DNA of 64,000 nucleotides from Sporosarcina luteola (GTDB lineage Bacteria > Bacillota > Bacilli > Bacillales_A > Planococcaceae), in assembly GCF_023715245.1 (NCBI RefSeq), contig NZ_JAMBNV010000001.1, positions 1,054,001 through 1,118,000 on the forward strand, read 5' to 3'. The position numbers were made by a program, and so were the translations under genes. Numbering within the stretch: the first letter of the stretch is position 1; each line of letters opens with the position of its first letter. Below the pieces are notes generated by a model. The model ran no database searches. It had not been told where the DNA came from and saw only the letters and a list, made by a program, of their open reading frames with translations. Below, piece after piece: positions 8,929 to 17,185 of the stretch.

Positions 8929-9228
8929 TCACTTTCTCGCAAGCCGTTCGATTTCATCGGCGACTACGAAAGCGAGGTCTTCATTGCCGAAAAGTTGAAG
9001 GACATCGAGCATCGTTTCATTGTCTATATGAAGGTCGTCAAATCCGTCATCGTCTTCAATTACTTCTTGTAATGCCGTGTTTGCTACTTGTTCGGGATAC
9101 GCTTTTTTGTAGAGCAGTTGAGGATCCAATTCATTGTTTGCGCACCATTGCACGAACAGGCGAATCATCAGCGTTTCATCCTCCCTGTATTTCTGTATGA
9201 TTTGTTCATCGATATTTCTGAATTCCAT
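8929..9228 (-). CDS. Small acidic protein of unknown function
   Basis: 99 residues, strongly acidic, predicted all-helical, with no membrane segment. The central EDDDGFDDLHIDNE and the C-terminal FVVADEIERLARK are the most regular parts. I do not recognise the family. The second of two ATGs is chosen because GGAGG lies 7 nt upstream of it; the first ATG abuts the ribosome site. It is transcribed towards pepF, which has its own promoter. Confidence 0.7.
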   Translation of the reverse strand: MEFRNIDEQIIQKYREDETLMIRLFVQWCANNELDPQLLYKKAYPEQVANTALQEVIEDDDGFDDLHIDNETMLDVLQLFGNEDLAFVVADEIERLARK

Positions 9229-9288
9229 TTCCATCCCTCCGGTGATAAGTTATGATTCTAAGTATATATGAAATGGGGGATTTCAATC

Positions 9289-9705
9289 ATGAAACGAGTC
9301 GATGTTGTTTATTCAGCCATCCTAAAAGAGGGAAAAGTGCTTATGGTGAAGAATAGGAAATATGATAACTGGACCTTGCCAGGCGGTGGCGTTGAAAAAG
9401 GGGAGACGTTGGAACAGGCAGCGCAGCGTGAAGCTTGGGAGGAAACCGGCCTGACGGTCAGAATCGGGAGTTTGCTGACGGTAAACGAGGCATTCAGGCA
9501 GAAGGAAAATAACCATGTTTTGTTTTTCACGTTTATGGCGGAAGTGGTGGAAGGTGAAGTGGAAATCAAAGATAAAGGCGGCATTTTAGAAGCCGGGTGG
9601 AAAGACCTTTCATTCGCGAATGAAGCAATGCCTTACTATGAAAGCGGTATTGAGAAGCTGCTGGAAACGTCAATAGCGTATACATTCCAAGGAGTGCAGG
9701 CTTGA
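9289..9705 (+). CDS. Nudix hydrolase
   Basis: 138-residue Nudix protein. The complete Nudix box G-x5-E-x7-REUxEExGU is at residues 33-55 (GVEKGE, then REAWEETGL), so it is expected to be an active Mg-dependent nucleoside-diphosphate-X hydrolase. Substrate unknown; MutT- or Ap4A-like activity are both possible. The start ATG follows GGGGGA at 8 nt. The stop overlaps the start of the methyltransferase gene (TGATG), so the two are translationally coupled. Confidence 0.88.
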   Translation: MKRVDVVYSAILKEGKVLMVKNRKYDNWTLPGGGVEKGETLEQAAQREAWEETGLTVRIGSLLTVNEAFRQKENNHVLFFTFMAEVVEGEVEIKDKGGILEAGWKDLSFANEAMPYYESGIEKLLETSIAYTFQGVQA

Positions 9706-10499
9706 TGAATCAACAGCAAATGAGCGGGAGAAATAAAGTAGGCTGGAACCAAAACGCTTATGAAGCATGGTTGACACGACATGGCTCACCTAATGACTAC
9801 GCAAACGAATTAATGGCAGATCCGTCTAGAAAGGTCAGTTATTTTTTGGACGAAATTGGAGAAGTGAAAGGAAAAAGAGTACTAAATTTACTTGGTTCAA
9901 AAGGAAATAAAGCCGTTTGTTTTGCGCTTCTTGGAGCTGATGTCACAGTAGTCGACCTATCTTCCGAAAATAAACGCTATGCAATGGAATTAGCAAAAGC
10001 GGCAGGTGTTTCGATTACTTATATTGTCAAAGATGTGCTTGAATTGACCGAAGAAGAAGTTACACCATTCGATATTGTCATTCTTGAAATAGGGGTACTT
10101 CATTACTTCGTTGATTTACATCCTTTATTTCAAAAGGTATCCACGCTTATGAAAGAGAGAGCTATATTTATTGTAAGAGATTATCATCCAATTGTTTCAA
10201 AAACGTTACGTATCATAGATGGAGAAGTGATACTGGATGGTAACTACTTTAGTGATAAGTATTTGGAAGTTGAGGTGGCCTATTCAACTTTACTTCCCAA
10301 ACAAAGCCGACAAAAAATGGAGAAAAATATAATTCGGCAATGGATGCTATCCGAAGTTGTCAATGCCCTTATTAATTCCGATTTGAAGATAAGAAAAATG
10401 AAAGAGGATAAGGGAGTTCACTGGGCATTTCCTGTAGGTTCACCGGAAGGGATTGGTGATAAAATTCCGGGGACTTTTACAATTTGTGCATCTTTATAA
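9705..10499 (+). CDS. Class I SAM-dependent methyltransferase
   Basis: 264 residues with a Rossmann methyltransferase layout: motif I as VLNLLGSKGNKA (a variant of GxGxG, about 60-70), acidic motif II VTVVDLSSEN, motif IV PFDIVILEIGVLHY, and a helical C-terminal half. Substrate unknown; a small molecule is plausible. Codons are visibly more A/T-rich than in the flanking Nudix genes, which hints at recent acquisition. It overlaps the preceding Nudix stop by one base. Confidence 0.8.
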   Translation: MNQQQMSGRNKVGWNQNAYEAWLTRHGSPNDYANELMADPSRKVSYFLDEIGEVKGKRVLNLLGSKGNKAVCFALLGADVTVVDLSSENKRYAMELAKAAGVSITYIVKDVLELTEEEVTPFDIVILEIGVLHYFVDLHPLFQKVSTLMKERAIFIVRDYHPIVSKTLRIIDGEVILDGNYFSDKYLEVEVAYSTLLPKQSRQKMEKNIIRQWMLSEVVNALINSDLKIRKMKEDKGVHWAFPVGSPEGIGDKIPGTFTICASL

Positions 10500-10543
10500 A
10501 ATGATGTTTCTTAAAATAGAATTATGAACTAGTGGTACTAATT

Positions 10544-10672
10544 GTTGATTGAAGTGGAAGGCGGCGACTCCTGGGGGATTAGCGGGACAGGTGAGACCCT
10601 GGACGAAGCGAAGCGAAGGAAGCGGCTCACCGCCCGCCCCCTGGAAAGCGTCCGCCTGTAGCGGAAATCAAC
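10544..10672. repeat. REP-like intergenic palindromic element
   Basis: A 129-bp GC-rich element ends in GTTGATT and AATCAAC. Long imperfect arms pair (GGCGG with CCGCC, CTGGGGG with CCCCCTGG), with an inner stem GCGGG/CCCGC and GGTGAG/CTCACC. It contains no plausible gene. From memory, closely similar blocks are dispersed in intergenic DNA of many Bacillaceae and Planococcaceae; this is recall, not a search result. Confidence 0.75.
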
Positions 10673-10715
10673 ATAGAGAAATTCATTGCGCGCTTTCCAG
10701 TAAGTTTAATGATAA

Positions 10716-11183
<468 letters not shown>

Positions 11184-11196
11184 GCAATTAAATAGT

Positions 11197-11336
11197 TTTA
11201 TGCGTAATTGCGGGAGTTTATGAGCTTTTGTGATGATTTATGCGCATATAATTGCAGTTATGAGTTTTTCCTAGCGTTTATGCGTGAATCACTACGTTTA
11301 TGCGTCTTTCCACAGTTTTATGCGTGAATTCGCATG
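11197..11336. repeat. Array of seven 20-bp direct repeats (TTTATGCG core)
   Basis: TTTATG starts at 11197, 11217, 11237, 11257 (TTATG), 11277, 11297 and 11317, exactly 20 bp apart. Base 7-8 of the unit is usually CG; the remaining 12 bases differ in every unit. It fills the gap between two convergent genes. Stop codons occur in it, so it is not coding. Confidence 0.95.
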
Positions 11337-11357
11337 CTCGGTGCATATATAGTAGCT

Positions 11358-11801
11358 TCAGGATTTATTGCTGACGAAGAAACGGACGATCCAATCGACA
11401 TCGAGTGGCCCGTCTACGATTTCATAATAGAGCAGCGAGTTTTGTATGATCAGATTTTCAGCAATGACAATTGTAATATTATTTCCTTCTGAATCTCTTA
11501 AGCTGATGGTAAGTTCATCGATATTGTCATCCGGGTCAATTTCTTCCGGTTTTAATTTCTTAACATGATAGTTTTCCAGGAATTGAAGTAATTCATCGAC
11601 CTTGTTTTCATCATCGATGCTCCACGTTTCTGCCGGAAAGCCATGCATCATCGGCTTTGTGAAAGTAAGCATAGCGAATTCGGTATCAACTGTATCAATG
11701 AATTCAGCGAAACTTTTTTCCTTGAAATCATTGATGGTTTCAATCATTGTATACATCCCACCGATAATGAGTGCGATTAGCAAGAAGGCTCGCATTTTCA
11801 T
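11358..11801 (-). CDS. Membrane-anchored protein of unknown function
   Basis: 147 residues: an N-terminal hydrophobic signal-anchor (about 4-22) and a mixed alpha/beta domain presumably outside the membrane. No lipobox. The start is set at the ATG that follows GGAGG at 8 nt; a longer reading frame upstream lacks a ribosome site. Motifs are not recognised. It faces the Nudix gene across a repeat array. Confidence 0.7.
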   Translation of the reverse strand: MKMRAFLLIALIIGGMYTMIETINDFKEKSFAEFIDTVDTEFAMLTFTKPMMHGFPAETWSIDDENKVDELLQFLENYHVKKLKPEEIDPDDNIDELTISLRDSEGNNITIVIAENLIIQNSLLYYEIVDGPLDVDWIVRFFVSNKS

Positions 11802-12013
11802 GTTCAATTCCTCCAGTCTCCGTTTGTATAGTATACGCAGCGGTTGCTTATATGGAATAGTACTCATGCTATGATTTTGTGGGAAGAATAATTAATGGCG
11901 AATCGAGATAAATGAAATACTTTTTGAAGGTCGCGGGATGTTACTGAAAGAGATACTTGATGATTACTGTTATACTAGTATTCAAATAATAATGAATATA
12001 CGGGGGTAGTGAA

Positions 12014-12493
12014 ATGGAAAAGATTGAAAATGCAATCCAAGACTTTTATGCAGATGACTTCGCCTGGTGCTTCGGATGCGGACGGCTGAATGAGGAAGGA
12101 TATCACTTCCGAACTGGCTGGGATGGTGAGAAAACGGTTACATACTATGAACCTTTGGAAAAGCATATGGCGATTCCGGGATTTGTATATGGTGGATTGA
12201 TCGCTTCGTTCGTTGATTGCCACGGAACGGGATCATGCGCACTTGCTTTGTATCGGAATAACGGCCATGAACCTGGAGATGATGCGGAAGTTCCCCGATT
12301 CGTAACCGCCTCGTTGAATGTGAACTATTTGAAGCCTACTCCACAAGGAAAATTACTGAAGGCTGTCGGCATGGTCGAAGAGATCCATCCAAAGAAATGG
12401 AAAGTGAATGTGGAAGTATTTGCAGATGACGTTCTTTGTGCAACCGGGGAAGTTGTCGGAGTGGTCATGCCAGCAACATTCACAGGAAATTAA
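12014..12493 (+). CDS. PaaI-like hotdog thioesterase
   Basis: 159-residue hotdog-fold protein. The central GFVYGGLIASFVDCHGTGSC carries the PaaI-type G-G-x3-S-x2-D helix start, and the C-terminal half has the long strands of the fold. N-terminal CFGCG is common in this subgroup. It probably hydrolyses an acyl-CoA; substrate unknown. GGGGG precedes the ATG at 7 nt. Confidence 0.82.
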   Translation: MEKIENAIQDFYADDFAWCFGCGRLNEEGYHFRTGWDGEKTVTYYEPLEKHMAIPGFVYGGLIASFVDCHGTGSCALALYRNNGHEPGDDAEVPRFVTASLNVNYLKPTPQGKLLKAVGMVEEIHPKKWKVNVEVFADDVLCATGEVVGVVMPATFTGN

Positions 12494-12556
12494 ACCAAGT
12501 AAACGAATACATTCAGATTGCTGTATGTAGTAATAAAGGAAAGGGGAGTTGGGAAG

Positions 12557-12805
12557 ATGCTATACGTAATGGGAATTGTAGCGATTGTCATGTGTGTGCC
12601 AATAACCGCCATCTTGACGGACTATAAACGGAAGACGATGAAATTCAAGGCGGAAATGGTAAGGGAAGAAATCGAACTGGAGAAGCTGAAACAACAGAAT
12701 TTCATCATCGAAACCGAAAAGATGAAGCTTGAGTTGGAGCAGATGAAGCTTGACTATACATCCGGAAAAAATGAGCTACTAAAAATCGACGAAAGAGTGG
12801 GATAA
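12557..12805 (+). CDS. Small membrane-anchored coiled-coil protein
   Basis: 82 residues. One membrane helix (about 3-20, MGIVAIVMCVPITAI) is followed by a charged helix with heptad-like spacing rich in E, K and L. GGGGAG precedes the ATG. The shape resembles PspB-like proteins, though I cannot assign it to that family. The DUF1992 gene follows after 2 nt. Confidence 0.65.
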   Translation: MLYVMGIVAIVMCVPITAILTDYKRKTMKFKAEMVREEIELEKLKQQNFIIETEKMKLELEQMKLDYTSGKNELLKIDERVG

Positions 12806-12807
12806 GA

Positions 12808-13194
12808 ATGTCCGATAATTCGATGCCTCCATACAATGACCTGATCGGCGATATGTTGAAAAAACGTGAAAGTGAAGACGGCATGGAGAATTTGAAGGGC
12901 TTCGGAAAACCATTGCCGAAAGAGTATTTTTCGGGTGACACGTTCCAGCATTTTCAGCGAATTGCAAAAGACGCAGGCTATAAGCCGCATTGGTTGAAAT
13001 TGCAACACGAAATCAGCGGCATGATTGATGAGATTTCAACACTTTCATCGAACGGAGAACAGGATATTTTGCAAAAGCGTGTGGGTGAAGTGAATGAGAA
13101 AATTGCTGAACATAATAGACATTGTCCCCCTCCGATGTTGAAGGGCCGCATCTCACTCGATTCCCTCGATAGAGCAAAAGAAATTTGGAGTTGA
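12808..13194 (+). CDS. DUF1992 (DnaJC28-like) protein
   Basis: 128 residues. The motif NLKGFGKPLPKEY matches the G-x-GKPLP signature of DUF1992, a domain shared with eukaryotic DNAJC28. The rest is helical. Biochemical function unknown. It is packed between the coiled-coil gene (2 nt away) and the NagZ-like gene, whose start overlaps its end. Confidence 0.78.
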   Translation: MSDNSMPPYNDLIGDMLKKRESEDGMENLKGFGKPLPKEYFSGDTFQHFQRIAKDAGYKPHWLKLQHEISGMIDEISTLSSNGEQDILQKRVGEVNEKIAEHNRHCPPPMLKGRISLDSLDRAKEIWS

Positions 13195-14435
13195 ATTGGA
13201 AGATCCCGGCCTTTCGCAATATAGGATTGTTAGTTATTTGCATCCTATTTCTTTTGGCAGGATGCAGTCCAGCAGTAGAGGAATTTGGAAAGAAAACCCC
13301 ATCATTCAGCGAAAGGGCGCAAGTGACTGAGTTGCCAGAAATTACGATTGCCAAGGTTGATTTATTGATGGAAGACATGACGTTGGAAGAAAAGATCGGA
13401 CAATTGCTCATCGTAGGGATGGAAGGAAAGACGTATGGCGACGAGTTGGATCATCTTATTCGTCAATATCATGTTGGGGGAATCATTTTACTAGGCAAGA
13501 ATATTTCGCATCCTGCCGGGATGCTGAAGTTATTGAATGAAAGCAAGATGGCGAATTCCGATTATGAAATACCGTTATTCATTTCGGTAGATGAAGAAGG
13601 AGGGCGCGTGTCAAGATTGCCTTCGAGTATGAAAAAATTACCTGCGGCGGAATACTTCGGACGTATCGCTGATGAAACGCTTGCCTATCAAACCGGTGTA
13701 TATCTTGCTGATCTGTTGCACGCCTTTGGCTATAACATGAACTATGCACCTGTTTTGGATGTCCATAGCAACCCAAAAAACCCTGTTATTGGTGACCGAT
13801 CATTCTCATCCGATCCTTATGCAGTCGCAGATTTAGGCCAGGCTGTGATGAAAGGCATGACGGATAATGGCATCATTTCGGTCGTCAAACATTTTCCGGG
13901 ACACGGGGACACGCATGTGGATTCCCATTTATCGTTGCCAGTCATTGAAAAGACGCTCGATGAACTGCGTGAAATCGAGCTTATCCCTTTTCAGAGGGCG
14001 ATTGAAGAACAGGCTGATGCGATCATGGTAGCCCATATCATGTTCCCTGAACTTGATGATAAACATCCTTCTTCTTTATCGAAAAAGGTCATAACAGATC
14101 TTTTACGCGAGGAAATGCAGTTTGAAGGTGTCGTTATTACAGACGACTTGACAATGGGGGCAATTGTCAATGACTATACAGTTCCGGAAGCTGCTGTACA
14201 GTCCTTCATCGCAGGCAGTGATTTGCTATTGATAGCCGGAGATTATGAAAACCAGGTTGGTACGATCAATGCATTGTTGGCCGCGGTGGAAGCAGGGACG
14301 ATTTCCGAGGAACGGATTGATAAAAGCACCAGGCGGATTTTGACGTTGAAGGAACGTTATAAACTGAAAGATGATCCAATAGAAGAAATCGATCTGGATT
14401 TGATTGAACAGAAATTTTTTGAATTGATGGATTGA
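13185..14435 (+). CDS. nagZ: Glycoside hydrolase family 3 beta-N-acetylglucosaminidase, lipoprotein
   Basis: 416 residues. A signal peptide ends in the lipobox LAGC (Cys27), so the enzyme is surface-anchored, as in B. subtilis NagZ (YbbD). The GH3 domain has KHFPGHGDTHVDSHLSLP (235-252), which holds the His-Asp acid/base dyad of the Gram-positive NagZ group, and the nucleophile motif TDDLTMG near 320. It should release GlcNAc from muropeptides during wall recycling. The C-terminal accessory domain of the longer B. subtilis enzyme is absent. The start is uncertain: TTG 13185 is used, and TTG 13191 is possible. Confidence 0.88.
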   Translation: MELNWKIPAFRNIGLLVICILFLLAGCSPAVEEFGKKTPSFSERAQVTELPEITIAKVDLLMEDMTLEEKIGQLLIVGMEGKTYGDELDHLIRQYHVGGIILLGKNISHPAGMLKLLNESKMANSDYEIPLFISVDEEGGRVSRLPSSMKKLPAAEYFGRIADETLAYQTGVYLADLLHAFGYNMNYAPVLDVHSNPKNPVIGDRSFSSDPYAVADLGQAVMKGMTDNGIISVVKHFPGHGDTHVDSHLSLPVIEKTLDELREIELIPFQRAIEEQADAIMVAHIMFPELDDKHPSSLSKKVITDLLREEMQFEGVVITDDLTMGAIVNDYTVPEAAVQSFIAGSDLLLIAGDYENQVGTINALLAAVEAGTISEERIDKSTRRILTLKERYKLKDDPIEEIDLDLIEQKFFELMD

Positions 14436-14446
14436 AAATGAAACTT

Positions 14447-14491
14447 CCTCCTTGCTTATCCGTATATACTAGTACAATAGAAACAAGGAGG
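14447..14491 (+). promoter_or_regulatory. Inverted repeat masking a ribosome site
   Basis: CCTCCTTG (14447-14454) is the exact complement of CAAGGAGG (14484-14491), which is the ribosome site of the gene at 14500. RNA reading through from nagZ would fold and hide it. RNA starting at a promoter in the loop (TTGCTT to TACAAT, 15-bp spacer) would not. Confidence 0.45.
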
Positions 14492-14499
14492 TATACTAT

Positions 14500-14805
14500 A
14501 TGGAAAACACAGGTTTGAAAGTAATAGTTCATGCTAGCGCTTTTTTCGCACCATTCCTTGTTCCGATCCTAATTTATTTGATTGTGAATGATTCAGAAGT
14601 GAAGAGAATATCCATTCAGGCGCTATTGTTCCAATTAGTGATGGGCGCTTTGATTTTCATATCTGCGATTTTAATCATTTTCTTAATAGGCATTCCGATG
14701 ATCATCGTTTTCGGACTGATGACAATCATCGTGCCAATCTTAGGGATTGTGAAATCGTTGCAAGGTGAAACATATAATTATCCAATTGTCGGCAGATGGA
14801 TCTGA
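14500..14805 (+). CDS. DUF4870 membrane protein
   Basis: 101 residues with two or three hydrophobic segments (about 8-27, 40-60, 64-85) and the pattern SIQALLFQL that is typical of DUF4870 (TMEM109-like) proteins. Function unknown. The ribosome site AAGGAGG 8 nt upstream is near perfect. Confidence 0.75.
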   Translation: MENTGLKVIVHASAFFAPFLVPILIYLIVNDSEVKRISIQALLFQLVMGALIFISAILIIFLIGIPMIIVFGLMTIIVPILGIVKSLQGETYNYPIVGRWI

Positions 14806-14810
14806 TCGGC

Positions 14811-14847
14811 CCCCCCTTTTCGCGAAAGCGGTCTAGGGGTTTTTTAT
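14811..14847 (+). terminator. Probable terminator after the DUF4870 gene
   Basis: CCCCT and AGGGG enclose a GC-rich stretch and are followed by six T. The stem is short, so this is a moderate call. Confidence 0.5.
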
Positions 14848-14932
14848 TGTCTATTTTCATTCATGATACGCACATGTTTTGTATATGTTGGTATAAGCAA
14901 AGATTCGCACAAAAATAAGAAAGGGGAGAGGC

Positions 14933-16144
14933 ATGAAGATCAAATTCAATCTCGTCACACAAATTTTTATCGCATTCGTGTTAGCCATTATTTTAGGCAG
15001 TTTGTTCGGAAGTTCCATCAATTTTCTGAAGCCGTTCGGGGATTTATTTTTACGGTTAATTAAATTCATCATTGCTCCGCTCATTCTATCGACATTGGTC
15101 GTCGGTGTCGCAGGAACGTCCGACCCGAAGCAGCTCGGGAGGATGGGGGTCAAGACAGTCGCCTATTATTTAGCGACTACCGCAATCGCCATTATCATTG
15201 GGCTTGCCGTTGCATTCATGATTTCGCCAGGAAAAGGCTTATCAATTTCATCCGATGGCTTGGTCGCTCCGGAATCAGCGACGCAGGAACCGCAAAGTAC
15301 AATTACCACCGTATTGAACATCATACCGGAAAATCCGTTCACTGCTTTGGCGACGGGAAGCATTTTACAAATCATTTTCTTTGCATTATTCGTCGGGCTA
15401 GCCATAACATTGGTCGGGGAAAAGGCTCGTCCCGTCTATACGTTCTTTGAAGGTTTTGCCGAAATCATGTACAAAATTACCGGGATTGTCATGAAATTCG
15501 CTCCTATCGGCATTTTAGGCCTACTTGCTCCGGTTATCGGACAATACGGGCTTTCTGTCCTTTTGCCGCTAGTCAAAGTGATTATAGCAGTTTACATTGC
15601 CTGTATCCTTCACGCGGTCATCGTTTATTCGATGGCGGTCAAGTCATTCGCTGGAATGAGTCCGAAGAGATTTTTCAAAGGGATTTCCCCGGCAGCTTTA
15701 GTTGCTTTCAGTACTTGCAGCAGCTCGGGTACGCTTCCTGTAACAATTAAAAATACGAATGAAAATCTTGGTGTTCCGAATAGGATATCGAGCTTCGTCC
15801 TTCCGCTGGGCGCTACTGTCAACATGGACGGAACGGCTATTTATCAGGGGGTTGCCGTCATTTTCATCGCACAATTTTATAACCTGGAATTATCATTCCT
15901 TCAATTGCTGACGGTTGTCCTTATAACTATTCTAGCATCAATCGGGACAGCCGGAGTACCAGGAGCTGGCATGATTATGCTCGCGATGGTGTTGACATCC
16001 GTAAATATGCCACTTGAAGGAATTGCATTGATTGCCGGTATCGACAGGGTGCTCGATATGATGAGAACGTCGGTGAATGTAGTCGGCGATGCTTCCGCAG
16101 CGGTCGTCGTTGCCGGCACGGAGAAGGTATTGGATAGTGAGTGA
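14933..16144 (+). CDS. Dicarboxylate/amino acid:cation symporter (DAACS family)
   Basis: 403-residue sodium- or proton-coupled carrier of the GltP/GltT/DctP family. About eight membrane helices, a serine-rich re-entrant loop (FSTCSSSGTLP, HP1), the substrate and sodium motif NMDGTA, and the HP2-like IGTAGVPGAG. It probably takes up glutamate, aspartate or C4-dicarboxylates. The start follows GGGGAG. It ends at a terminator shared with the convergent ykuS-like gene. Confidence 0.92.
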   Translation: MKIKFNLVTQIFIAFVLAIILGSLFGSSINFLKPFGDLFLRLIKFIIAPLILSTLVVGVAGTSDPKQLGRMGVKTVAYYLATTAIAIIIGLAVAFMISPGKGLSISSDGLVAPESATQEPQSTITTVLNIIPENPFTALATGSILQIIFFALFVGLAITLVGEKARPVYTFFEGFAEIMYKITGIVMKFAPIGILGLLAPVIGQYGLSVLLPLVKVIIAVYIACILHAVIVYSMAVKSFAGMSPKRFFKGISPAALVAFSTCSSSGTLPVTIKNTNENLGVPNRISSFVLPLGATVNMDGTAIYQGVAVIFIAQFYNLELSFLQLLTVVLITILASIGTAGVPGAGMIMLAMVLTSVNMPLEGIALIAGIDRVLDMMRTSVNVVGDASAAVVVAGTEKVLDSE

Positions 16145-16152
16145 AAAAGAGA

Positions 16153-16187
16153 AGACCGGAATCCTTTATTGGATTCCGGTCTCTTTT
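16153..16187. terminator. Bidirectional terminator
   Basis: AGACCGGAATCC pairs perfectly with GGATTCCGGTCT around TTTATT; T-run on the plus strand and A-run before it. Confidence 0.85.
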
Positions 16188-16419
16188 AACGTTCCAAGCG
16201 TTGTTCGACTTCATTTACAACATCTTGAACGGACATTCCGTGAATGCTGACGACTGGAAAATCGAATTGATCGACGTTCACATCACTGACCCCACGTACA
16301 ACGCCGATGTCGTAGCCGTTCAGATTTTCGTCGCTTTCAAACATATTCACCTCATGGCCTTTTTCCTCCAATGCCACTTTCACATCGTCAAATGGGTTTT
16401 CGACTGCAATTTTCGCCAT
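16186..16419 (-). CDS. UPF0180 (YkuS-like) protein
   Basis: 77-residue small protein. The N-terminal MAKIAVE, the central DVKVALEEKGHEV and the motif GYDIGVVRG match UPF0180/YkuS. Function unknown. ATG 16419 is chosen over an upstream GTG because GGAGG then lies 8 nt away. A 20-bp repeat array lies upstream. Confidence 0.85.
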   Translation of the reverse strand: MAKIAVENPFDDVKVALEEKGHEVNMFESDENLNGYDIGVVRGVSDVNVDQFDFPVVSIHGMSVQDVVNEVEQRLER

Positions 16420-16506
16420 TTGAATCACCTCCGAGTTAGTAAAGTGTTGCCGTTCATTGTTTTCCCGGAATCAACACTACTAAACACGTGGGATATTGAA
16501 GATAAG

Positions 16507-16628
16507 CTCCATTATTTCATCAAGACTCAATTAATCGCACAAGGGCTCTATTATTTCATCAAGGGCTCAATTAATTGCACGAGGGCTCCATTATTTCATC
16601 ATATACTCAGTAAAGTTAATAAAGCTCA
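16507..16628. repeat. Array of about seven 20-bp repeats, alternating two unit types
   Basis: Units start with CTC at 16507, 16526, 16546, 16566, 16586, 16606 and 16625 (spacing 19-20). Units 1, 3 and 5 read CTC(C/T)ATTATTTCATCA; units 2 and 4 read CTCAATTAAT(C/T)GCAC, so a 40-bp higher-order period is superimposed. The last unit runs into the 3' end of the gene at 16631. Confidence 0.9.
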
Positions 16629-16630
16629 AT

Positions 16631-17125
16631 TCATTCCCGCGTTGCTTCGTTCACATCGCCATTTTCGTCTCTGAGCTTTCTAAAGCCGGAAAATGCATCG
16701 ACGATTATCGTTGCGATTGAGGCGAGTCCAATAACAATGACGATTAAGCGGACCTGTGGAATGATATCTTCAGGCGACCTTTGGAACACTTCAGCTAGGA
16801 CGTCAGCCAGATAAGGCAAGATGAGCGATGGATTGAGAAGAAGGACGATAATAAGGATTGTCCAAGCGGCATTAATGATAAGATTGCCGTACGCCAGCCT
16901 CGCTGTCCATTTGGGAGAAAGAGATTTGTAGGAGGCGAGGACGATTTCCATAGTGAGCAACAGAAGGGTTACCGGAAACAAAGTCATTACGGATATATTG
17001 CCGAAGCCAGCCATTTCAACTTCAATCCTTTCGAATGCTAGTACCATGTAATCTACCCGGAAACCCCTTGATTTAACACGGGCGGAAGATGAAAAAAATG
17101 TCTTTTCCGTATTCTTACCAATCAT
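16631..17125 (-). CDS. Membrane protein, possibly 5'-truncated
   Basis: Three membrane helices are clear (about 44-64, 79-98, 127-146 of the longest frame), joined by WTARLAYGNLIINAAW and ending in a charged tail. This resembles the C-terminal membrane half of larger Bacillales proteins that begin with a HAAS-type cytosolic domain, which is missing here. None of the candidate ATGs (17125, 17047, 17014) has a good ribosome site, and the first 30 residues look non-conserved. It may be a remnant. A stop codon lies a few codons upstream of the first ATG. Confidence 0.5.
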   Translation of the reverse strand: MIGKNTEKTFFSSSARVKSRGFRVDYMVLAFERIEVEMAGFGNISVMTLFPVTLLLLTMEIVLASYKSLSPKWTARLAYGNLIINAAWTILIIVLLLNPSLILPYLADVLAEVFQRSPEDIIPQVRLIVIVIGLASIATIIVDAFSGFRKLRDENGDVNEATRE

Positions 17126-17185
17126 TCTTTGGATTGCTGTATACTGGACTTATTGTTTAAATTTATAAAAAGCGTGGGGATTTCG

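Noticed and set aside
11197..11336. CRISPR array
   Set aside because: Direct repeats with variable parts, but the unit is only 20 bp, the core is 6-8 bp, and no cas gene is present. The same holds for the other arrays.
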